This document shows positions 1 through 9,948 of a stretch of DNA of 64,000 nucleotides, piece after piece; the first letter of the stretch is position 1; every line of letters starts with the position of its first letter. The notes beneath the pieces are model-generated. The model saw only the letters and a program-made list of their open reading frames with translations. It was not told where the DNA came from and did no database searches. Origin of the DNA: Gemmiger sp. An120 (GTDB lineage: Bacteria; Bacillota; Clostridia; Oscillospirales; Ruminococcaceae); contig NZ_NFLN01000008.1 in the NCBI RefSeq assembly GCF_002160955.1, positions 1 to 64,000 of the forward strand. Reading direction: 5' to 3'. The position numbers were made by a program, and so were the translations under genes.

Positions 1-37
1 CGCGCGGACCGAAATGGTCCGCGCGGGCCTTGTTTTT
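1..37 (+). terminator. Rho-independent terminator of a plus-strand gene left of the window
   Basis: A perfect 10-bp stem (1-10 with 16-25) with a 5-base loop is followed by GGCCTTGTTTTT. The U tract lies on the right, so it ends transcription from a plus-strand gene that lies before the window. Its GGCCTTGTTTT tail also follows the cysE terminator. Confidence 0.7.
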
Positions 38-47
38 GCTTTTCCCT

Positions 48-202
48 ATGGCCGGAGTATTCCGGCCATGATTTTCGGGGGGCCGGGCCTGCGAAGCAGC
101 CAAAGCCCCGGTGGGGCTTTGGACCGGCAGCGCGGTCGGCGATGCCGGGCGGGCGCATCGTTGTTGCGACCGCAGCGCCGGGGGGACAGGTTCTGTCCCC
201 CC
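48..202 (-). repeat. Hairpin cluster in the carB 3' region
   Basis: Three perfect inverted repeats lie downstream of carB: 180-202 (10-bp stem GGGGGGACAG, 3-base loop), 100-122 (10-bp stem, GGT loop) and 48-69 (9-bp stem, GTAT loop). None has a U tract in the carB direction, so none is a classical terminator. The one nearest the stop codon, with its flank GGCCGAT, recurs after cysE, the SdpI-like gene and the membrane-protein gene ending at 26318. Confidence 0.6.
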
Positions 203-213
203 ATATCGGCCTT

Positions 214-3200
214 TTACAGCTTGGAGATATCCACCAGCTCCACGTCGTCCAGGGTGCGGCCGCTCTTGAGGCAGTCCACCAGGGCGCGGGCGGTGTCGAT
301 GGCGGTCAGGCAGGGGATGCTCAGCTCCACCGTCTTGCGGCGCAGCTTCACGCTGTCCAGCTTGGGGCTGCGGCCCTTGGCGCTGGTGCTGATGACGTAA
401 TCCACCAGGCCGCTTTCCAGCAGATCCTGCAGGTTGGGCCGGGCCTCGCTGAGTTTGCGCACCTCGTTGCAGGGGATCATCTGGTTGTTCAGATAATGCG
501 CCGTACCGCTGGTGCCGTACAGCTTGTAGCCCATCTGCTTGAGCTGCCAGGCGATGTCCGCCACTTCCGGCTGATCACTGGTCTTGACGGTGATGATGCA
601 GCAGCTGCCGGGGCCGGGCTTCTTGAAGGCGTAGCCCGCGGCCACCAGGCCTTTCAGCAGCGCGTCCTGGAAGGTGGGCGCGATGCCCAGCACCTCGCCG
701 GTGCTCTTCATCTCGGGGCCCAGCTGGGTGTCCACGTCGTGCAGCTTTTCAAAGCTGAACACCGGCACCTTGACCGCCACGTTGGCCGCGTCCGGGTACA
801 GGCCGATGCCGTAACCCATCTCCCGCAGCTTCTCGCCCAGGCAGCAGCGCACCGCCAGCTCCACCATGGGAACGCCGGTCACCTTGCTGATGTAGGGCAC
901 GGTGCGGCTGGACCGGGGGTTCACCTCGATCACGTACACCTGGCCGTTCTGCACCACGTACTGGATGTTCACCAGACCCACGACCTTCAGCGCCCGGGCC
1001 AGACGGCCGGTGTAGTCCACCAGGGTGGCGCGGACCCGCTGGGTCAGGTTCTGGGGCGGATAGACGCTGATCGAGTCGCCGGAATGGATGCCCGCCCGCT
1101 CGATGTGCTCCATCATGCCGGGGATCAGGAAATCCTCGCCGTCGCAGATGGCGTCCACCTCACACTCGGTGCCGGACAGGTACTTGTCCACCAGCACCGG
1201 GTTGGCCATGTCCACATGGCTGGTGATGATGGCCATGTACTCGGTCACGTCCTCGGGGCTGTGGGCGATGATCATGTTCTGACCGCCCAGCACGTAGCTG
1301 GGACGCAGCAGAACCGGGTAGCCCAGCTCCTCACCGGCCGCCAGGGCTTCCTCGGTGGTAAAGACGGTGGTTCCCTTCGGACGGGGGATACGGCAGCGCT
1401 CCAGCAGCTCGTCGAACCGCTCCCGGTCCTCGGCCTCGTCGATGGCGTCGGCGGGGGTGCCCAGGATGCGCACGCCTTTTTCCGCCAGATGCTTGACCAG
1501 CTTGATGGCGGTCTGGCCGCCGAACTGCACCACGCAGCCCCAGGGCTGCTCGGTGGCGATGATGTTGTCCACGCTCTCCGGGTTCAGCGGGTCGAAGTAC
1601 AGCCGGTCGCCGGTGTCAAAGTCGGTGGAGACGGTTTCCGGGTTGTTGTTGACGATCACCGCTTCGCAGCCGTGCTCCTTCAGGGTCCACACCGCGTGCA
1701 CGCTGCAGTAGTCGAACTCGATGCCCTGGCCGATACGGATGGGGCCGGAGCCGAATACCAGCACCTTTTTCCGGTTCGGGTCGCTGGTCTGGGCGATGAA
1801 CTGGGCGGCCTCGTTCTCCTCGTCGTAGGTGGAGTAGAAATAGGGGGTGCGGGCGGCAAATTCCGCGGCGCAGGTGTCCACCATTTTATACACAGCGTTG
1901 ATTTTGCAGGGAATCTCCTGACCGGACAGCCGCTTGATGGTCTTGTCCAGGAAGCCGAACTTCTTGGCGGTGCGGTACTTCTCCTCGGTCAGTTCGCCCT
2001 CGGCCAGGCCCTTTTCCAGGTCGGCCAGGTGCTGCATCTTGTCCAGGAACCAGTGGTCGATCTTGGTGATGTCGTAGATCACATCGTGGGCCACGCCCCG
2101 CTTGAGGGCCTCGTAGACCACGAACGCCCGGTCGGAGTCCTGCACATGCAGCTTGTCCACCACCTGCTCGTCGGTCAGCTCGGCCAGTTCGGGCAGGGTC
2201 ATGCTGTCCAGGCCCAGCTCCACGCTGGAGACGGCCTTCATGAGGGCGGTTTCAAAGTTGTTGCCGATGGCCATGACCTCGCCGGTGGCCATCATCTGGG
2301 TGCCCAGGGCCTTGTTGGCGTAGACGAACTTGTCAAAAGGCCACTTGGGGTACTTGACCACCACGTAGTCCAGCGCGGGCTCGAAGCAGGCGCAGGTCTC
2401 GCCGGTCACGTCGTTGGTGATCTCGTCCAGGGTGTAGCCGATGGCGATCTTGGTGGCCACCTTGGCGATGGGATAGCCGGTGGCCTTGGAGGCCAGCGCG
2501 GAGGAACGGCTCACACGGGGGTTGACCTCGATGACCGCGTACTCAAAGCTGTCCGGCTTCAGGGCAAACTGGCAGTTGCAGCCGCCCTCGATGCCCAGCT
2601 CGCTGATGATATCCAGCGCGGCGGTGCGCAGCATCTGGTATTCCTTGTCGGAGAGGGTCTGGCTGGGGGCCACCACGATGGAGTCGCCGGTATGCACGCC
2701 CACCGGGTCCAGGTTCTCCATGTTACAGACGGTGATCACGTTGCCGGCGGCGTCCCGCATGACCTCGTACTCGATCTCTTTCCAGCCGGCGATGCACTTT
2801 TCGATCAGCACCTGATGGATCGGGGACAGGCGCAGGCCGTTGGTGCCGATCTCCTGCAGCTGCTCCTTATCCTGGCAGATGCCGCCGCCGGTACCGCCCA
2901 TGGTGAAAGCCGGGCGCACGATGACCGGGTAGCCGATCTCGTCGGCAAAGGCCAGGGCGTCCTCCAGGGTATTGACCACCTTGCTGGGGATGCAGGGCTG
3001 GCCCAGCTTCTCCATGGTGTCCTTGAACAGCTGCCGGTCCTCGGCCCGGTCAATGGTCTCGGGGCGGCAGCCCAGCAGACGCACGCCGGCCTTTTCCAGA
3101 TAGCCGCTGCGGGCCAGTTCCATGGCCAGGTTCAGGCCGGTCTGGCCGCCCAGGTTGGGCAGGATGGCGTCCGGCTTTTCCTTTTCGATGATGCGTTCCA

Positions 3201-3420
3201 CCACCCGGGCCACCAGCGGCTCCACATACACCCGGTCGGCGATGTCCGGGTCGGTCATGATGGTGGCCGGGTTGGAGTTGACCAGCACCACCTCGATGCC
3301 CTCGCTCTTGAGGGCGCGGCAGGCCTGGGTGCCGGAGTAGTCAAACTCCGCCGCCTGGCCAATGATGATGGGGCCGGAACCGATCACCAGCACCTTTTTG
3401 ATGGATGTATCCTTAGGCAT
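214..3420 (-). CDS. carB: Carbamoyl-phosphate synthase large subunit
   Basis: Makes carbamoyl phosphate in the cytosol from bicarbonate, two ATP and the ammonia released by CarA, the entry step to pyrimidines and arginine. At 1068 residues it has the usual full length. The two homologous ATP-grasp halves are visible: [17 protein letters not shown] near the N-terminus and [17 protein letters not shown] around residue 555, each followed by NNPET/NSNPAT-type nucleotide-binding segments. The last ~130 residues form the MGS-like regulatory domain. The ATG at 3420 is chosen because it overlaps the carA stop by 8 bases (ATGCCTAA), a coupling that fits a fixed CarA:CarB ratio. It is the last gene of the pyr operon. 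Confidence 0.98.
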   Translation of the reverse strand: MPKDTSIKKVLVIGSGPIIIGQAAEFDYSGTQACRALKSEGIEVVLVNSNPATIMTDPDIADRVYVEPLVARVVERIIEKEKPDAILPNLGGQTGLNLAMELARSGYLEKAGVRLLGCRPETIDRAEDRQLFKDTMEKLGQPCIPSKVVNTLEDALAFADEIGYPVIVRPAFTMGGTGGGICQDKEQLQEIGTNGLRLSPIHQVLIEKCIAGWKEIEYEVMRDAAGNVITVCNMENLDPVGVHTGDSIVVAPSQTLSDKEYQMLRTAALDIISELGIEGGCNCQFALKPDSFEYAVIEVNPRVSRSSALASKATGYPIAKVATKIAIGYTLDEITNDVTGETCACFEPALDYVVVKYPKWPFDKFVYANKALGTQMMATGEVMAIGNNFETALMKAVSSVELGLDSMTLPELAELTDEQVVDKLHVQDSDRAFVVYEALKRGVAHDVIYDITKIDHWFLDKMQHLADLEKGLAEGELTEEKYRTAKKFGFLDKTIKRLSGQEIPCKINAVYKMVDTCAAEFAARTPYFYSTYDEENEAAQFIAQTSDPNRKKVLVFGSGPIRIGQGIEFDYCSVHAVWTLKEHGCEAVIVNNNPETVSTDFDTGDRLYFDPLNPESVDNIIATEQPWGCVVQFGGQTAIKLVKHLAEKGVRILGTPADAIDEAEDRERFDELLERCRIPRPKGTTVFTTEEALAAGEELGYPVLLRPSYVLGGQNMIIAHSPEDVTEYMAIITSHVDMANPVLVDKYLSGTECEVDAICDGEDFLIPGMMEHIERAGIHSGDSISVYPPQNLTQRVRATLVDYTGRLARALKVVGLVNIQYVVQNGQVYVIEVNPRSSRTVPYISKVTGVPMVELAVRCCLGEKLREMGYGIGLYPDAANVAVKVPVFSFEKLHDVDTQLGPEMKSTGEVLGIAPTFQDALLKGLVAAGYAFKKPGPGSCCIITVKTSDQPEVADIAWQLKQMGYKLYGTSGTAHYLNNQMIPCNEVRKLSEARPNLQDLLESGLVDYVISTSAKGRSPKLDSVKLRRKTVELSIPCLTAIDTARALVDCLKSGRTLDDVELVDISKL

Positions 3421-4516
3421 GGCGATCCTCCTTGCTCTCGTTGATGCGCTGGATAAAGGTGTCGAACAAAAATTCGGTGTCGTGGGGGCCGCCGCAGGCT
3501 TCCGGATGGAACTGCACGGTGAAGCAGTTCCACTGGGAATACTGCACGCCCTCACAGGTGCCGTCGTTGGCGTTCACATGGCTCACCGCGCCCACTTCGG
3601 CGGGCAGGCTCTCGCCCACCACCGCATAGCCGTGGTTCTGGCTGGTGATGTAGGTGCGGTGGGTGCCCACCTGGGTGACCGGCTGGTTGGCGCCGCGATG
3701 GCCGTATTTCAGCTTGGTGGTCGCCGCGCCCGCCGCCAGGGCGGTGAGCTGATGGCCCAGGCAGATGCCGAAGGTGGGGATGCCGCTGTCCAGCATGACC
3801 CGCAGACGGGCGATCAGGTCCACGTTCTCGGCCGGGTCGCCGGGGCCGTTGGAGAGCATGAGCCCGTCCGGCGCCAGGGCGGCCAGCTCCTCCGGGGTGG
3901 TGGTGGAGGGCAGCACGGTGACATGGCAGCCCCGCTTGACCAGGCAGCGCAGGATGTTGGCCTTGCAGCCGAAGTCCAGCAGCGCCACATGAGGCGCGCC
4001 GCCGATGTTGTGCTCGGTGCGCTCTTCACAGGTGACCGACACCACCGCGTCGGTGACGGCATAGCCCTGGATGCGGGCCATCAGGTCAGCCCGGGCGGCT
4101 TCGTCCATCTTGTCGTACTCGGTGGTGATGGCGCCGTTCATCACGCCGCTCTCCCGCAGCACGCGGGTCAGGCGGCGGGTATCCAGGCCCTGGATGCCCA
4201 CAACCCCGTTGTCCTTCAAAAAGGCGTCCAGGGTCATCTCACAGCGGAAGTTGGAGGGGGCGGCGCAGGCTTCCCGCACGATGTAGCCCCGGGCCCATAC
4301 CCGGCCGCTCTCCTTGTCCTGGCTGTTCATGCCGTAGTTGCCGATCAGGGGGTAGGTCTGGGTGATGATCTGGCCGTAGTAGCTGGGGTCGGTGAGGGTC
4401 TCCTCAAAGCCCACCATGCCGGTGGCAAAAACCACCTCGCCGATGGTGGTGCCGGGCAGGCCCAGGCTTTCGCCCTCAAAAATCTGGCCGTTGGCCAGCA
4501 GTAAGATCGCTTTCAT
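3413..4516 (-). CDS. carA: Carbamoyl-phosphate synthase small (glutaminase) subunit
   Basis: Hydrolyses glutamine and channels ammonia to CarB. The protein has 367 residues, normal for the family. The N-terminal CarA domain is followed by a class I glutamine amidotransferase domain with the nucleophile in GICLGHQ and the catalytic His/Glu in FHPEA. The ATG at 4516 is preceded by GAGGGG at a good distance, and the first residues ([15 protein letters not shown]) match the family start. It lies 11 bases after pyrE and overlaps carB by 8 bases, so it is translated within the pyr operon. Confidence 0.97.
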   Translation of the reverse strand: MKAILLLANGQIFEGESLGLPGTTIGEVVFATGMVGFEETLTDPSYYGQIITQTYPLIGNYGMNSQDKESGRVWARGYIVREACAAPSNFRCEMTLDAFLKDNGVVGIQGLDTRRLTRVLRESGVMNGAITTEYDKMDEAARADLMARIQGYAVTDAVVSVTCEERTEHNIGGAPHVALLDFGCKANILRCLVKRGCHVTVLPSTTTPEELAALAPDGLMLSNGPGDPAENVDLIARLRVMLDSGIPTFGICLGHQLTALAAGAATTKLKYGHRGANQPVTQVGTHRTYITSQNHGYAVVGESLPAEVGAVSHVNANDGTCEGVQYSQWNCFTVQFHPEACGGPHDTEFLFDTFIQRINESKEDRHA

Positions 4517-4527
4517 GGGCGCACCCC

Positions 4528-5121
4528 TCAGCGGTTTTCGGCCTTCTGGGCCATCTTGCGGCTGCCCAGATGCACCAGCGGCAGCTTGCCCTCGGCGCAC
4601 AGGGGGCACTCCTCCGGCAGGTAGTTGGGCAGGTCCAGCTTCACGGCGCTGGCCACGATGGGAATGGGGCTGGGCGCTTCGGCCTTGGTGCGGTCCACCA
4701 CGCAGGCGATGCCCACGCAGACGCCGCCGTGGGCCTCGATCACGGCCTTGGTCTCCAGGCTGGAGATGCCGGTGGTGACCACGTCCTCGGCAATGATGCA
4801 GCGCTCGCCGGGCTGGATCTCAAAACCGCGGCGCAGGGCCATCACGTTGTCCACACGCTCGGTGAAGATGGCGCGGCGGCCCAGCTGGCGGCCCAGTTCG
4901 TAGGCGTAGACAATGCCGCCCATGGCCGGGCCCACCACCACGTCAATGTTCAGCTCCCGCAGCTTGTCCGCCACCGGGGCCATCACAACCGCGGCCTTGT
5001 CCGGCCACTGCTGCAGTTTGGCACACTGGCAGTAGATGCCGCTGTGACGGCCGCTGCTCAGCAGGAAATGGCCCTCCAGTACGGCTTCGCATTCTTTCAT
5101 GATCTGCAACGCTTCGCTCAT
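4528..5121 (-). CDS. pyrE: Orotate phosphoribosyltransferase
   Basis: Joins orotate and PRPP to give OMP, the fifth step of UMP synthesis. The PRPP-binding loop is EDVVTTGISS and the N-terminal region has the family's LLSSGRHSG segment. The length is 197 residues. A C-terminal Cys pair (ECPLCAEG) is seen, which I recall in other clostridial PyrE proteins. The internal ATG at 5121 is preferred to the upstream one at 5145 because GGGAGAG stands just before it and MSEALQIMKECEAV aligns with family N-termini. It is the fifth gene of the operon, 16 bases after pyrD. Confidence 0.95.
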   Translation of the reverse strand: MSEALQIMKECEAVLEGHFLLSSGRHSGIYCQCAKLQQWPDKAAVVMAPVADKLRELNIDVVVGPAMGGIVYAYELGRQLGRRAIFTERVDNVMALRRGFEIQPGERCIIAEDVVTTGISSLETKAVIEAHGGVCVGIACVVDRTKAEAPSPIPIVASAVKLDLPNYLPEECPLCAEGKLPLVHLGSRKMAQKAENR

Positions 5122-5137
5122 TTTTCTCTCCCTTTCT

Positions 5138-6046
5138 TTATACACAGCCTCGGATTTCGTCCAGGTCTTTTACCCCATGGTCATCGCACCAGGTCTGGAT
5201 GCCCGCCGCGATCTCGGCGGCGATACCCGGCCGGATGAAGTTGGCGGTGCCCACCTGGATCGCCGTGGCCCCCGCCATGATGAACTCGATGGCGTCACAG
5301 GCGCTGGCGATGCCGCCCAGGCCCACCACCGGAATCTGTACCGCGTGGCACACCTGGTGCACCATCCGCAGGGCGATGGGCTTGATGGCCGGGCCGGACA
5401 GGCCCGCGTACACATTGTTGAACACCGGTTTGCGGCGCTCGATGTCGATGGCCAGGGCGGTGAAGGTGTTCACCAGGCTCACCCCGTCGGCCCCTGCCTC
5501 CTGGCAGGTGCGGGCCATGGCCACCAGGTCCTCGGCCTGGGGGCTCAGCTTGACGATCAGCGGCTTCTTGGTGGCGGCGCGCACCCGGCGCACCACCTCC
5601 CGGGCGCTCTCGCACTTCACGCCGTAGGCGATGCCGCCCGCTTTCACGTTGGGGCAGCTGATGTTCAGTTCAATAATCGGCACCTCGGTGGCGTCCAGCA
5701 GGGCCGCGCCCGCCTCGTAATCCTCGATGGAAGCGCCGCCCAGGTTCGCCAGCACCGCCGGGCCCAGCTTGAGCATGGAGGGCAGTTCGTGGTCGATGAA
5801 GTGCTGCACGCCCGGGTTCTGCAGGCCGATGGAGTTGATCAGCCCGGCGGGGGTCTCCACCAGGCGGCGGCCCTCATTGCCGTACTTGGGCACGTAGGTC
5901 ACGCCCTTGCTGCAGATGCCGCCCAGGGCGCTCACGTCCATGAAATCGGTGTATTCCTGGCCGTAGCCGAAGGTTCCGCTGGCGGTGATGACCGGGTTTT
6001 TCAGCTCCACCCCGCACAGGTTCACCCGAATGTCCGCTTTACTCAT
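5138..6046 (-). CDS. pyrD: Dihydroorotate dehydrogenase, class 1B catalytic subunit
   Basis: An FMN enzyme that oxidises dihydroorotate to orotate. Class 1B forms pass electrons to NAD through PyrK. The 302-residue barrel contains LNISCPNVK, whose Cys is the likely catalytic base of class 1 enzymes (class 2 uses Ser), and FMN-phosphate segments [11 protein letters not shown] and [12 protein letters not shown] near the C-terminus. The start at 6046 overlaps pyrK by 8 bases. The adjacent pyrK confirms class 1B and an NAD-linked cytosolic reaction, as expected for an anaerobe. Confidence 0.97.
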   Translation of the reverse strand: MSKADIRVNLCGVELKNPVITASGTFGYGQEYTDFMDVSALGGICSKGVTYVPKYGNEGRRLVETPAGLINSIGLQNPGVQHFIDHELPSMLKLGPAVLANLGGASIEDYEAGAALLDATEVPIIELNISCPNVKAGGIAYGVKCESAREVVRRVRAATKKPLIVKLSPQAEDLVAMARTCQEAGADGVSLVNTFTALAIDIERRKPVFNNVYAGLSGPAIKPIALRMVHQVCHAVQIPVVGLGGIASACDAIEFIMAGATAIQVGTANFIRPGIAAEIAAGIQTWCDDHGVKDLDEIRGCV

Positions 6047-6785
6047 ACAGCACCTCCCCGGGGAATACCGGCCCGTCCTTGCAGGTGCTCCTGGGGCCGT
6101 TCTTGGTGTGGCAGGTGCAGCCGAGACACGCCCCGATGCCGCAGGCCATGTGGCTTTCCCGGCTGACAAAGACCGGAACCTTTGCCGCCAGGCAGGCGCG
6201 GGCGATCTTTTCCATCATCACTTCCGGCCCGCAGACCAGCACCCGGTCAAAGTCGGTGGGGTTCAGCAGCTCGGTCACAAAGCCCTTGTGGCCGAAGCGG
6301 CCGCTGTCGGTGGCCAGCTGCACATCGCAGCCCAGGGCCTCGAACTTGTCCAGCACATAGGGCTCGTCCCGGAAACCGGCAAACAGGGTCACAGCGCAGC
6401 CCGCGGCCCGCAGCGCCCGGGCGGTGCCCAGCAGGGGGGCCACCCCGATGCCGCCGCCCACCAGGGCCACCTTGGTGCCCGCGGGCAGGTCGGTGTCAAA
6501 GCCGTTGCCCAGCGCGCCGGTGAGTTCCAGCGTGTCGCCGGGTTCCAGGGCGCTCAGCAGGCGGGTGCCCTCGCCCCGCACTTCAAACAGGAAGTCCACC
6601 CAATCCTCGCCCCAGTCGTGGACGCTGATGGGGCGGCCCAGCAGGGGGTCTTTGCCCTGCCAGCCGCGCAGCATGAAGAACTGCCCGGCCCGCACCGGCC
6701 CGTCCCAGCCGGCGCGCAGCTGCCAGACGGTGTCGGTGACCCGGGTCATGGCCAGTACCGGGGCCTGTGTGGTATGTTTCGCCAT
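6039..6785 (-). CDS. pyrK: Dihydroorotate dehydrogenase B electron-transfer subunit
   Basis: An FAD and [2Fe-2S] protein of the ferredoxin-reductase fold that shuttles electrons from PyrD to NAD. It has 248 residues. The order is an N-terminal FAD-binding barrel, a nucleotide-binding region ([16 protein letters not shown]), and a C-terminal Cys cluster [13 protein letters not shown] with a further Cys in the following STCKDG, which is the usual 2Fe-2S ligand set. It lies 3 bases after pyrF and overlaps pyrD by 8 bases, implying coupled translation of the two subunits. Confidence 0.96.
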   Translation of the reverse strand: MAKHTTQAPVLAMTRVTDTVWQLRAGWDGPVRAGQFFMLRGWQGKDPLLGRPISVHDWGEDWVDFLFEVRGEGTRLLSALEPGDTLELTGALGNGFDTDLPAGTKVALVGGGIGVAPLLGTARALRAAGCAVTLFAGFRDEPYVLDKFEALGCDVQLATDSGRFGHKGFVTELLNPTDFDRVLVCGPEVMMEKIARACLAAKVPVFVSRESHMACGIGACLGCTCHTKNGPRSTCKDGPVFPGEVLYE

Positions 6786-6788
6786 TCT

Positions 6789-7664
6789 TTAGCCCTCCAG
6801 ACGGGCGCACTCGGCGGCGATGGCCGCGCGCATGTGCTCGCACTCGTTGCGGGCGGCCTGGTCAAAGGCCACGCCGGGCTGTTTCTTCCAGGCCAGCAGC
6901 ACGCTGCGGCTGCTGTTCACCACACCGCCGTTGCCCTTGGTCAGGTACTGGGCGATGTCGGCGGCGGTGCCGCCCTGGGCGCCGTAGCCGGGGATCAGGA
7001 AGAAGCTGTCCTGGTAGCGGGCGCGGATCTCCGCGGCTTCCTCGATGTGGGTGCCGCCGATCACCAGGCCCAGGCTGGAGTAGCCGCTCTCGCCCAGGCA
7101 CTCTTTGCCCATGGCGTTGAGCTTGTCGCCCACCATGTCATAGACGTGGCGGCCGTCGGCCAGCTTTTCGTACTCAAAATCCTTCGCGCCGGGGTTGGAG
7201 GTGCGCACCAGCACGAACAGGCCCTTGCCCTTTTCGGTCACGTAGGGCATGTAGGGGCGGATGGAATCCAGGCCCATGTAGGGGGCCAGGGTCACGTAGT
7301 CGGCCTCGAACTCCCCGTCCAGATGGGCCTTGGCGTACATCTCGGCGGTCTTGGCGATGTCGCCCCGCTTGATGTCGGCGATGACCGGCAGACCGGCTTC
7401 CCGCACCATCTTCAGGGTCTCGGCGTAGGCGCGCAGGCCGTCCAGGCCCAGGGCCTCGTAGTAGGCGATCTGCACCTTGAAGCAGCCGGCCACGTCCTTG
7501 GTGGCCTCAAAGATCGCCCGGTTGAACCGCACCAGGTTCTCGCCGGCGGTCAGCTCACTGCGCACAAAGTCGGCAGGCAGGTAGCTGGGGTCCGTATCCA
7601 GCCCCACGCAGACAGGGCCGCGCTGGGCCACCGCGTCGTACAGCTTGTCCATGTTGGTTTTCAT
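6789..7664 (-). CDS. pyrF: Orotidine 5'-phosphate decarboxylase
   Basis: Decarboxylates OMP to UMP, the last step of the pathway. The catalytic Asp-Lys-Asp array is in ADIKRGDIAKTA, and the phosphate-binding end is around GYGAQGGTAAD. At 291 residues it belongs to the longer group 2 (mycobacterial-type) family rather than the ~230-residue E. coli type. The ATG at 7664 is preceded by AAGGAGG. It lies 29 bases after pyrC, the largest gap inside the operon. Confidence 0.95.
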   Translation of the reverse strand: MKTNMDKLYDAVAQRGPVCVGLDTDPSYLPADFVRSELTAGENLVRFNRAIFEATKDVAGCFKVQIAYYEALGLDGLRAYAETLKMVREAGLPVIADIKRGDIAKTAEMYAKAHLDGEFEADYVTLAPYMGLDSIRPYMPYVTEKGKGLFVLVRTSNPGAKDFEYEKLADGRHVYDMVGDKLNAMGKECLGESGYSSLGLVIGGTHIEEAAEIRARYQDSFFLIPGYGAQGGTAADIAQYLTKGNGGVVNSSRSVLLAWKKQPGVAFDQAARNECEHMRAAIAAECARLEG

Positions 7665-7693
7665 GATTGTTTCCTCCTTGCAGCAGTGTTTGT

Positions 7694-8869
7694 TCAGGCT
7701 TTGTAGGTGATGCGGCCGTCCCGGATGGTCAGGACCACCCGGCCGGCCAGGGTCTGGCCGTGGTAGGGGCAGTTGTGGCTCTTGGAGTGCAGCTTGTCCT
7801 TATCCACCGTCCATGCCGCGTCCAGGTCCACCAGGGTCAGGTCCGCGTCCGCGCCCACGGCGATGCGGCCCTTGTTGTCCAGACCCAGGATGGCGGCGGG
7901 GAACCGGCTCATAAGGGCTTCCAGCAGGTAGAGTTCCAGCCCCTGTTCCTTACATAATTTAGTATAGCATGCAGCGAAGGCAGTCTCCAGCCCCACCATG
8001 CCCGCCGCGCCTTTTTCTTTGTCCTCGTCGGAGTGGGGGGCGTGGTCGGTGGCGATGGCGTCTACCGCGCCGGTGCGGATGCCCTCGATCAGGGCAGCCA
8101 CGTCGTCGGCGGTGCGGATGGGGGGATTCACCCGGTAGTCGCTGTCGGCGAACCACAGGTGGTGGGGGGTGACCTCACAGGTCACCGGCACGCCCCGGCT
8201 CTTGGCGGCGGCGATGGCCTCGATGGCCTCGCGGGTGCTCACATGGCACATATGCAGCCGGGTGCCGTAGTACTCGCACAGGTGCAGGTTGCGCACCGTT
8301 TCCAGGTTTTCGGCCAGGCGGTAGTCCCAGGGGCTGACCTCCCGGTCCTCGGCGTGGCTCATGATGGTGATGCCCCGCTGGGAGCAGATGGCGAACGCCT
8401 TGGCCATCACATTGGCGCTCTGCACGCCGTTGCCGTCCTCGGTGACAAAGCGCAGGTCCTCGGGCAGGGTTTTCAGGTGGTCCAGGGTCTTTCCGTCAAA
8501 GTTCTCGGTGATGGAGACGGTCTGGTTGACCCCCACCAGGCCGATCTGTTCCGCCTGGGCCATGATGGCGTGGGCCTGTTCCCCGCTGGAGCACACGGGT
8601 TTTGTGTTGGGCATCAGGTTCACGAAGGTGTACCCGCCCGCGGCGGCGGCAGCGCTGCCAGTGGCGATGTCCTCCTTGTATTCAAAGCCAGGGGTGCGCC
8701 AGTGGCAGTGCAGGTCGATGAAGCCGGGCAGCAGGGTACGGCCGGCGGCGTTGAGCACCTCCTCGCCGGATTCCGGGGCCAGGGACAGGCCGATGGCCGC
8801 GATCTTGCCGCCGGCAAGGCGCAGATCCACGGCGCTGCCGTCGGACAAACGGGCATTCTGAATGAGCAT
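7694..8869 (-). CDS. pyrC: Dihydroorotase
   Basis: Cyclises carbamoyl aspartate to dihydroorotate. It is a zinc amidohydrolase of 391 residues. The metal site HxH is in IDLHCHWRTPG, further metal ligands are expected at the HAED and MCHVST segments, and the catalytic Asp is in ATDHAPHS. This is the first gene of the operon: ATG at 8869 with AAGGAGG 8 bases upstream. No aspartate carbamoyltransferase (pyrB) gene, which supplies its substrate, lies in the window. Confidence 0.96.
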   Translation of the reverse strand: MLIQNARLSDGSAVDLRLAGGKIAAIGLSLAPESGEEVLNAAGRTLLPGFIDLHCHWRTPGFEYKEDIATGSAAAAAGGYTFVNLMPNTKPVCSSGEQAHAIMAQAEQIGLVGVNQTVSITENFDGKTLDHLKTLPEDLRFVTEDGNGVQSANVMAKAFAICSQRGITIMSHAEDREVSPWDYRLAENLETVRNLHLCEYYGTRLHMCHVSTREAIEAIAAAKSRGVPVTCEVTPHHLWFADSDYRVNPPIRTADDVAALIEGIRTGAVDAIATDHAPHSDEDKEKGAAGMVGLETAFAACYTKLCKEQGLELYLLEALMSRFPAAILGLDNKGRIAVGADADLTLVDLDAAWTVDKDKLHSKSHNCPYHGQTLAGRVVLTIRDGRITYKA

Positions 8870-8896
8870 GGCAGGGCCTCCTTACAGGTTTTGGGC

Positions 8897-8926
8897 AAAA
8901 AAAAACTTTTCCCCGAAAGGAAAAGT
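8897..8926 (-). promoter_or_regulatory. Candidate attenuator terminator in the pyr operon leader
   Basis: In the minus-strand transcript an 8-bp stem (8919-8926 with 8905-8912, ACTTTTCC/GGAAAAGT) is followed at once by nine U residues, 28 bases before the pyrC start. A terminator placed between the promoter and the first gene is the layout of pyr attenuation. An upstream hairpin (8944-8968, stem GCCCCGC) carries TTTTCC in its loop, the same sequence as the terminator's 5' arm, so it could compete for the 3' arm. I do not see the conserved PyrR-binding loop. Confidence 0.6.
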
Positions 8927-9034
8927 CAAAACAACGGGCACCGGCCCCGCAGCGGAAAACGGCGGGGCAGAAAAATGGAGGCAGCCAGTGCAAATTCTTT
9001 ACACAAAACGGCCACCCCCTTTACATTTCGGTCT

Positions 9035-9063
9035 ATTCTATCATACCGCGCGGGGGATGTCAA
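9035..9063 (-). promoter_or_regulatory. Sigma-A-type promoter of the pyr operon
   Basis: On the minus strand there is TTGACA (9058-9063), a 17-base spacer and TAGAAT (9035-9040). The -35 box is perfect. Transcription would start near 9028, giving a leader of about 160 bases that contains the attenuator-like hairpin. Confidence 0.75.
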
Positions 9064-9125
9064 CCACAAAAAACGACAGAAGCCGGCATCCGTTTTTTGG
9101 GGGACGCGGGGCCGGGGCGTTCCGG

Positions 9126-9155
9126 TTGCGCGGCGGGGGGCGTGTGGTGTATAAT
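9126..9155 (+). promoter_or_regulatory. Promoter of cysE
   Basis: A consensus TATAAT at 9150-9155 has a weak -35 (TTGCGC, 9126-9131) 18 bases upstream. It lies 34 bases before the cysE start and diverges from the pyr promoter. The 319-base gap 8870-9188 is filled by these two promoters and the pyr leader. Confidence 0.6.
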
Positions 9156-9188
9156 AGGTGGCAAATACGCGCAGCAGGAGGGGAAAGT

Positions 9189-9860
9189 ATGGGCCTTTTG
9201 GCAGATGCCCGCAACATGCAGAGCAAGGACCCGGCGGCCACCAGTCTGGCCCAGGTGATGCTGCTGTATCCGGGTTTTCATGTGTTGATTTTTTATAAGG
9301 TGGGGCACTGGCTGTACCGGCACAAGCGGTTTTTTCTGGCCAGGATGGTAAGCCAGTGGGGCCGGGGGTTCACCGGCATTGAGATTCATCCCGGGGCTAC
9401 CATCGGGCCGGGGCTGTTCATTGACCACGGCATGGGGGTGGTGATTGGCGAGACCGCCGAGATCGGCGCCAACTGCACCATCTATCATCAGGTGACCCTG
9501 GGCGGTACCGGCAAGGATACCGGCAAGCGGCATCCCACCCTGGGGGACAATGTGCTGATCGGCGCGGGGGCCAAGGTACTGGGCCCGGTGGTGATCGGGG
9601 ACAACGCCCGCATTGCGGCGGGCAGCGTGGTGCTGAGCTGCGTGCCGCCCAACTGCACGGTGGCGGGGGTGCCCGCCGTGGTGGTGCGCCGGGACGGTGC
9701 CAAGGTGCGGCCCAGCGACGATCTGGATCAGCGGGATATCCCGGACGTGCTGCACGAGCAGCTGCGCCGGATGGAAAAGCGGCTGGCCGCCCTGGAATGC
9801 CGGGACGCCCGCCGCGGCGCCGACGAACTGCCCGACGAGGCGGACGAGACGCGGCGATAA
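9189..9860 (+). CDS. cysE: Serine O-acetyltransferase
   Basis: Transfers acetyl from acetyl-CoA to L-serine, giving O-acetylserine for cysteine synthesis. The protein has 223 residues. A short N-terminal helical part (MLLYPGFHVLIFYKVGHWLY) precedes left-handed beta-helix hexapeptide repeats (IEIHPGATIGPGLFIDHG, VLIGAGAKVLGPVVIG). The DHG and HQVTLGGTGK segments hold the active-site His residues of the family. The ATG at 9189 follows AGGAGGGG. The last ~40 residues are charged and variable. No cysK is beside it, so its partner must be elsewhere. Confidence 0.95.
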   Translation: MGLLADARNMQSKDPAATSLAQVMLLYPGFHVLIFYKVGHWLYRHKRFFLARMVSQWGRGFTGIEIHPGATIGPGLFIDHGMGVVIGETAEIGANCTIYHQVTLGGTGKDTGKRHPTLGDNVLIGAGAKVLGPVVIGDNARIAAGSVVLSCVPPNCTVAGVPAVVVRRDGAKVRPSDDLDQRDIPDVLHEQLRRMEKRLAALECRDARRGADELPDEADETRR

Positions 9861-9870
9861 TGGCCGATCT

Positions 9871-9931
9871 GGGGGGAATCAACGATTCCCCCCAGCCCCC
9901 CGGAAATCAGGGCCAAATACATTTGGCCCTG
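9871..9931 (+). repeat. Two post-stop hairpins of the recurrent 3' element, after cysE
   Basis: Ten bases after the cysE stop is a perfect 10-bp hairpin (GGGGGGAATC, AAC loop, 9871-9893), then a second inverted repeat with GGGCC arms (9908-9931). The first one and its flanks (GGCCGATCT before, AGCCCCCCGG after) match the elements after carB, the SdpI-like gene and the gene ending at 26318 when each is read in its own sense direction. Confidence 0.6.
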
Positions 9932-9948
9932 GGGAACAGTATAAAGAT

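Noticed and set aside
142-3444. Long open frame on the plus strand opposite carB
   Set aside because: It lies wholly antisense to carB, and its translation is Gly/His/Val-rich without domains. High GC at third positions keeps the antisense frame open.
8870-9034. Canonical PyrR-binding loop in the pyr leader
   Set aside because: The conserved purine-rich binding sequence could not be found, so only a generic attenuator is claimed.
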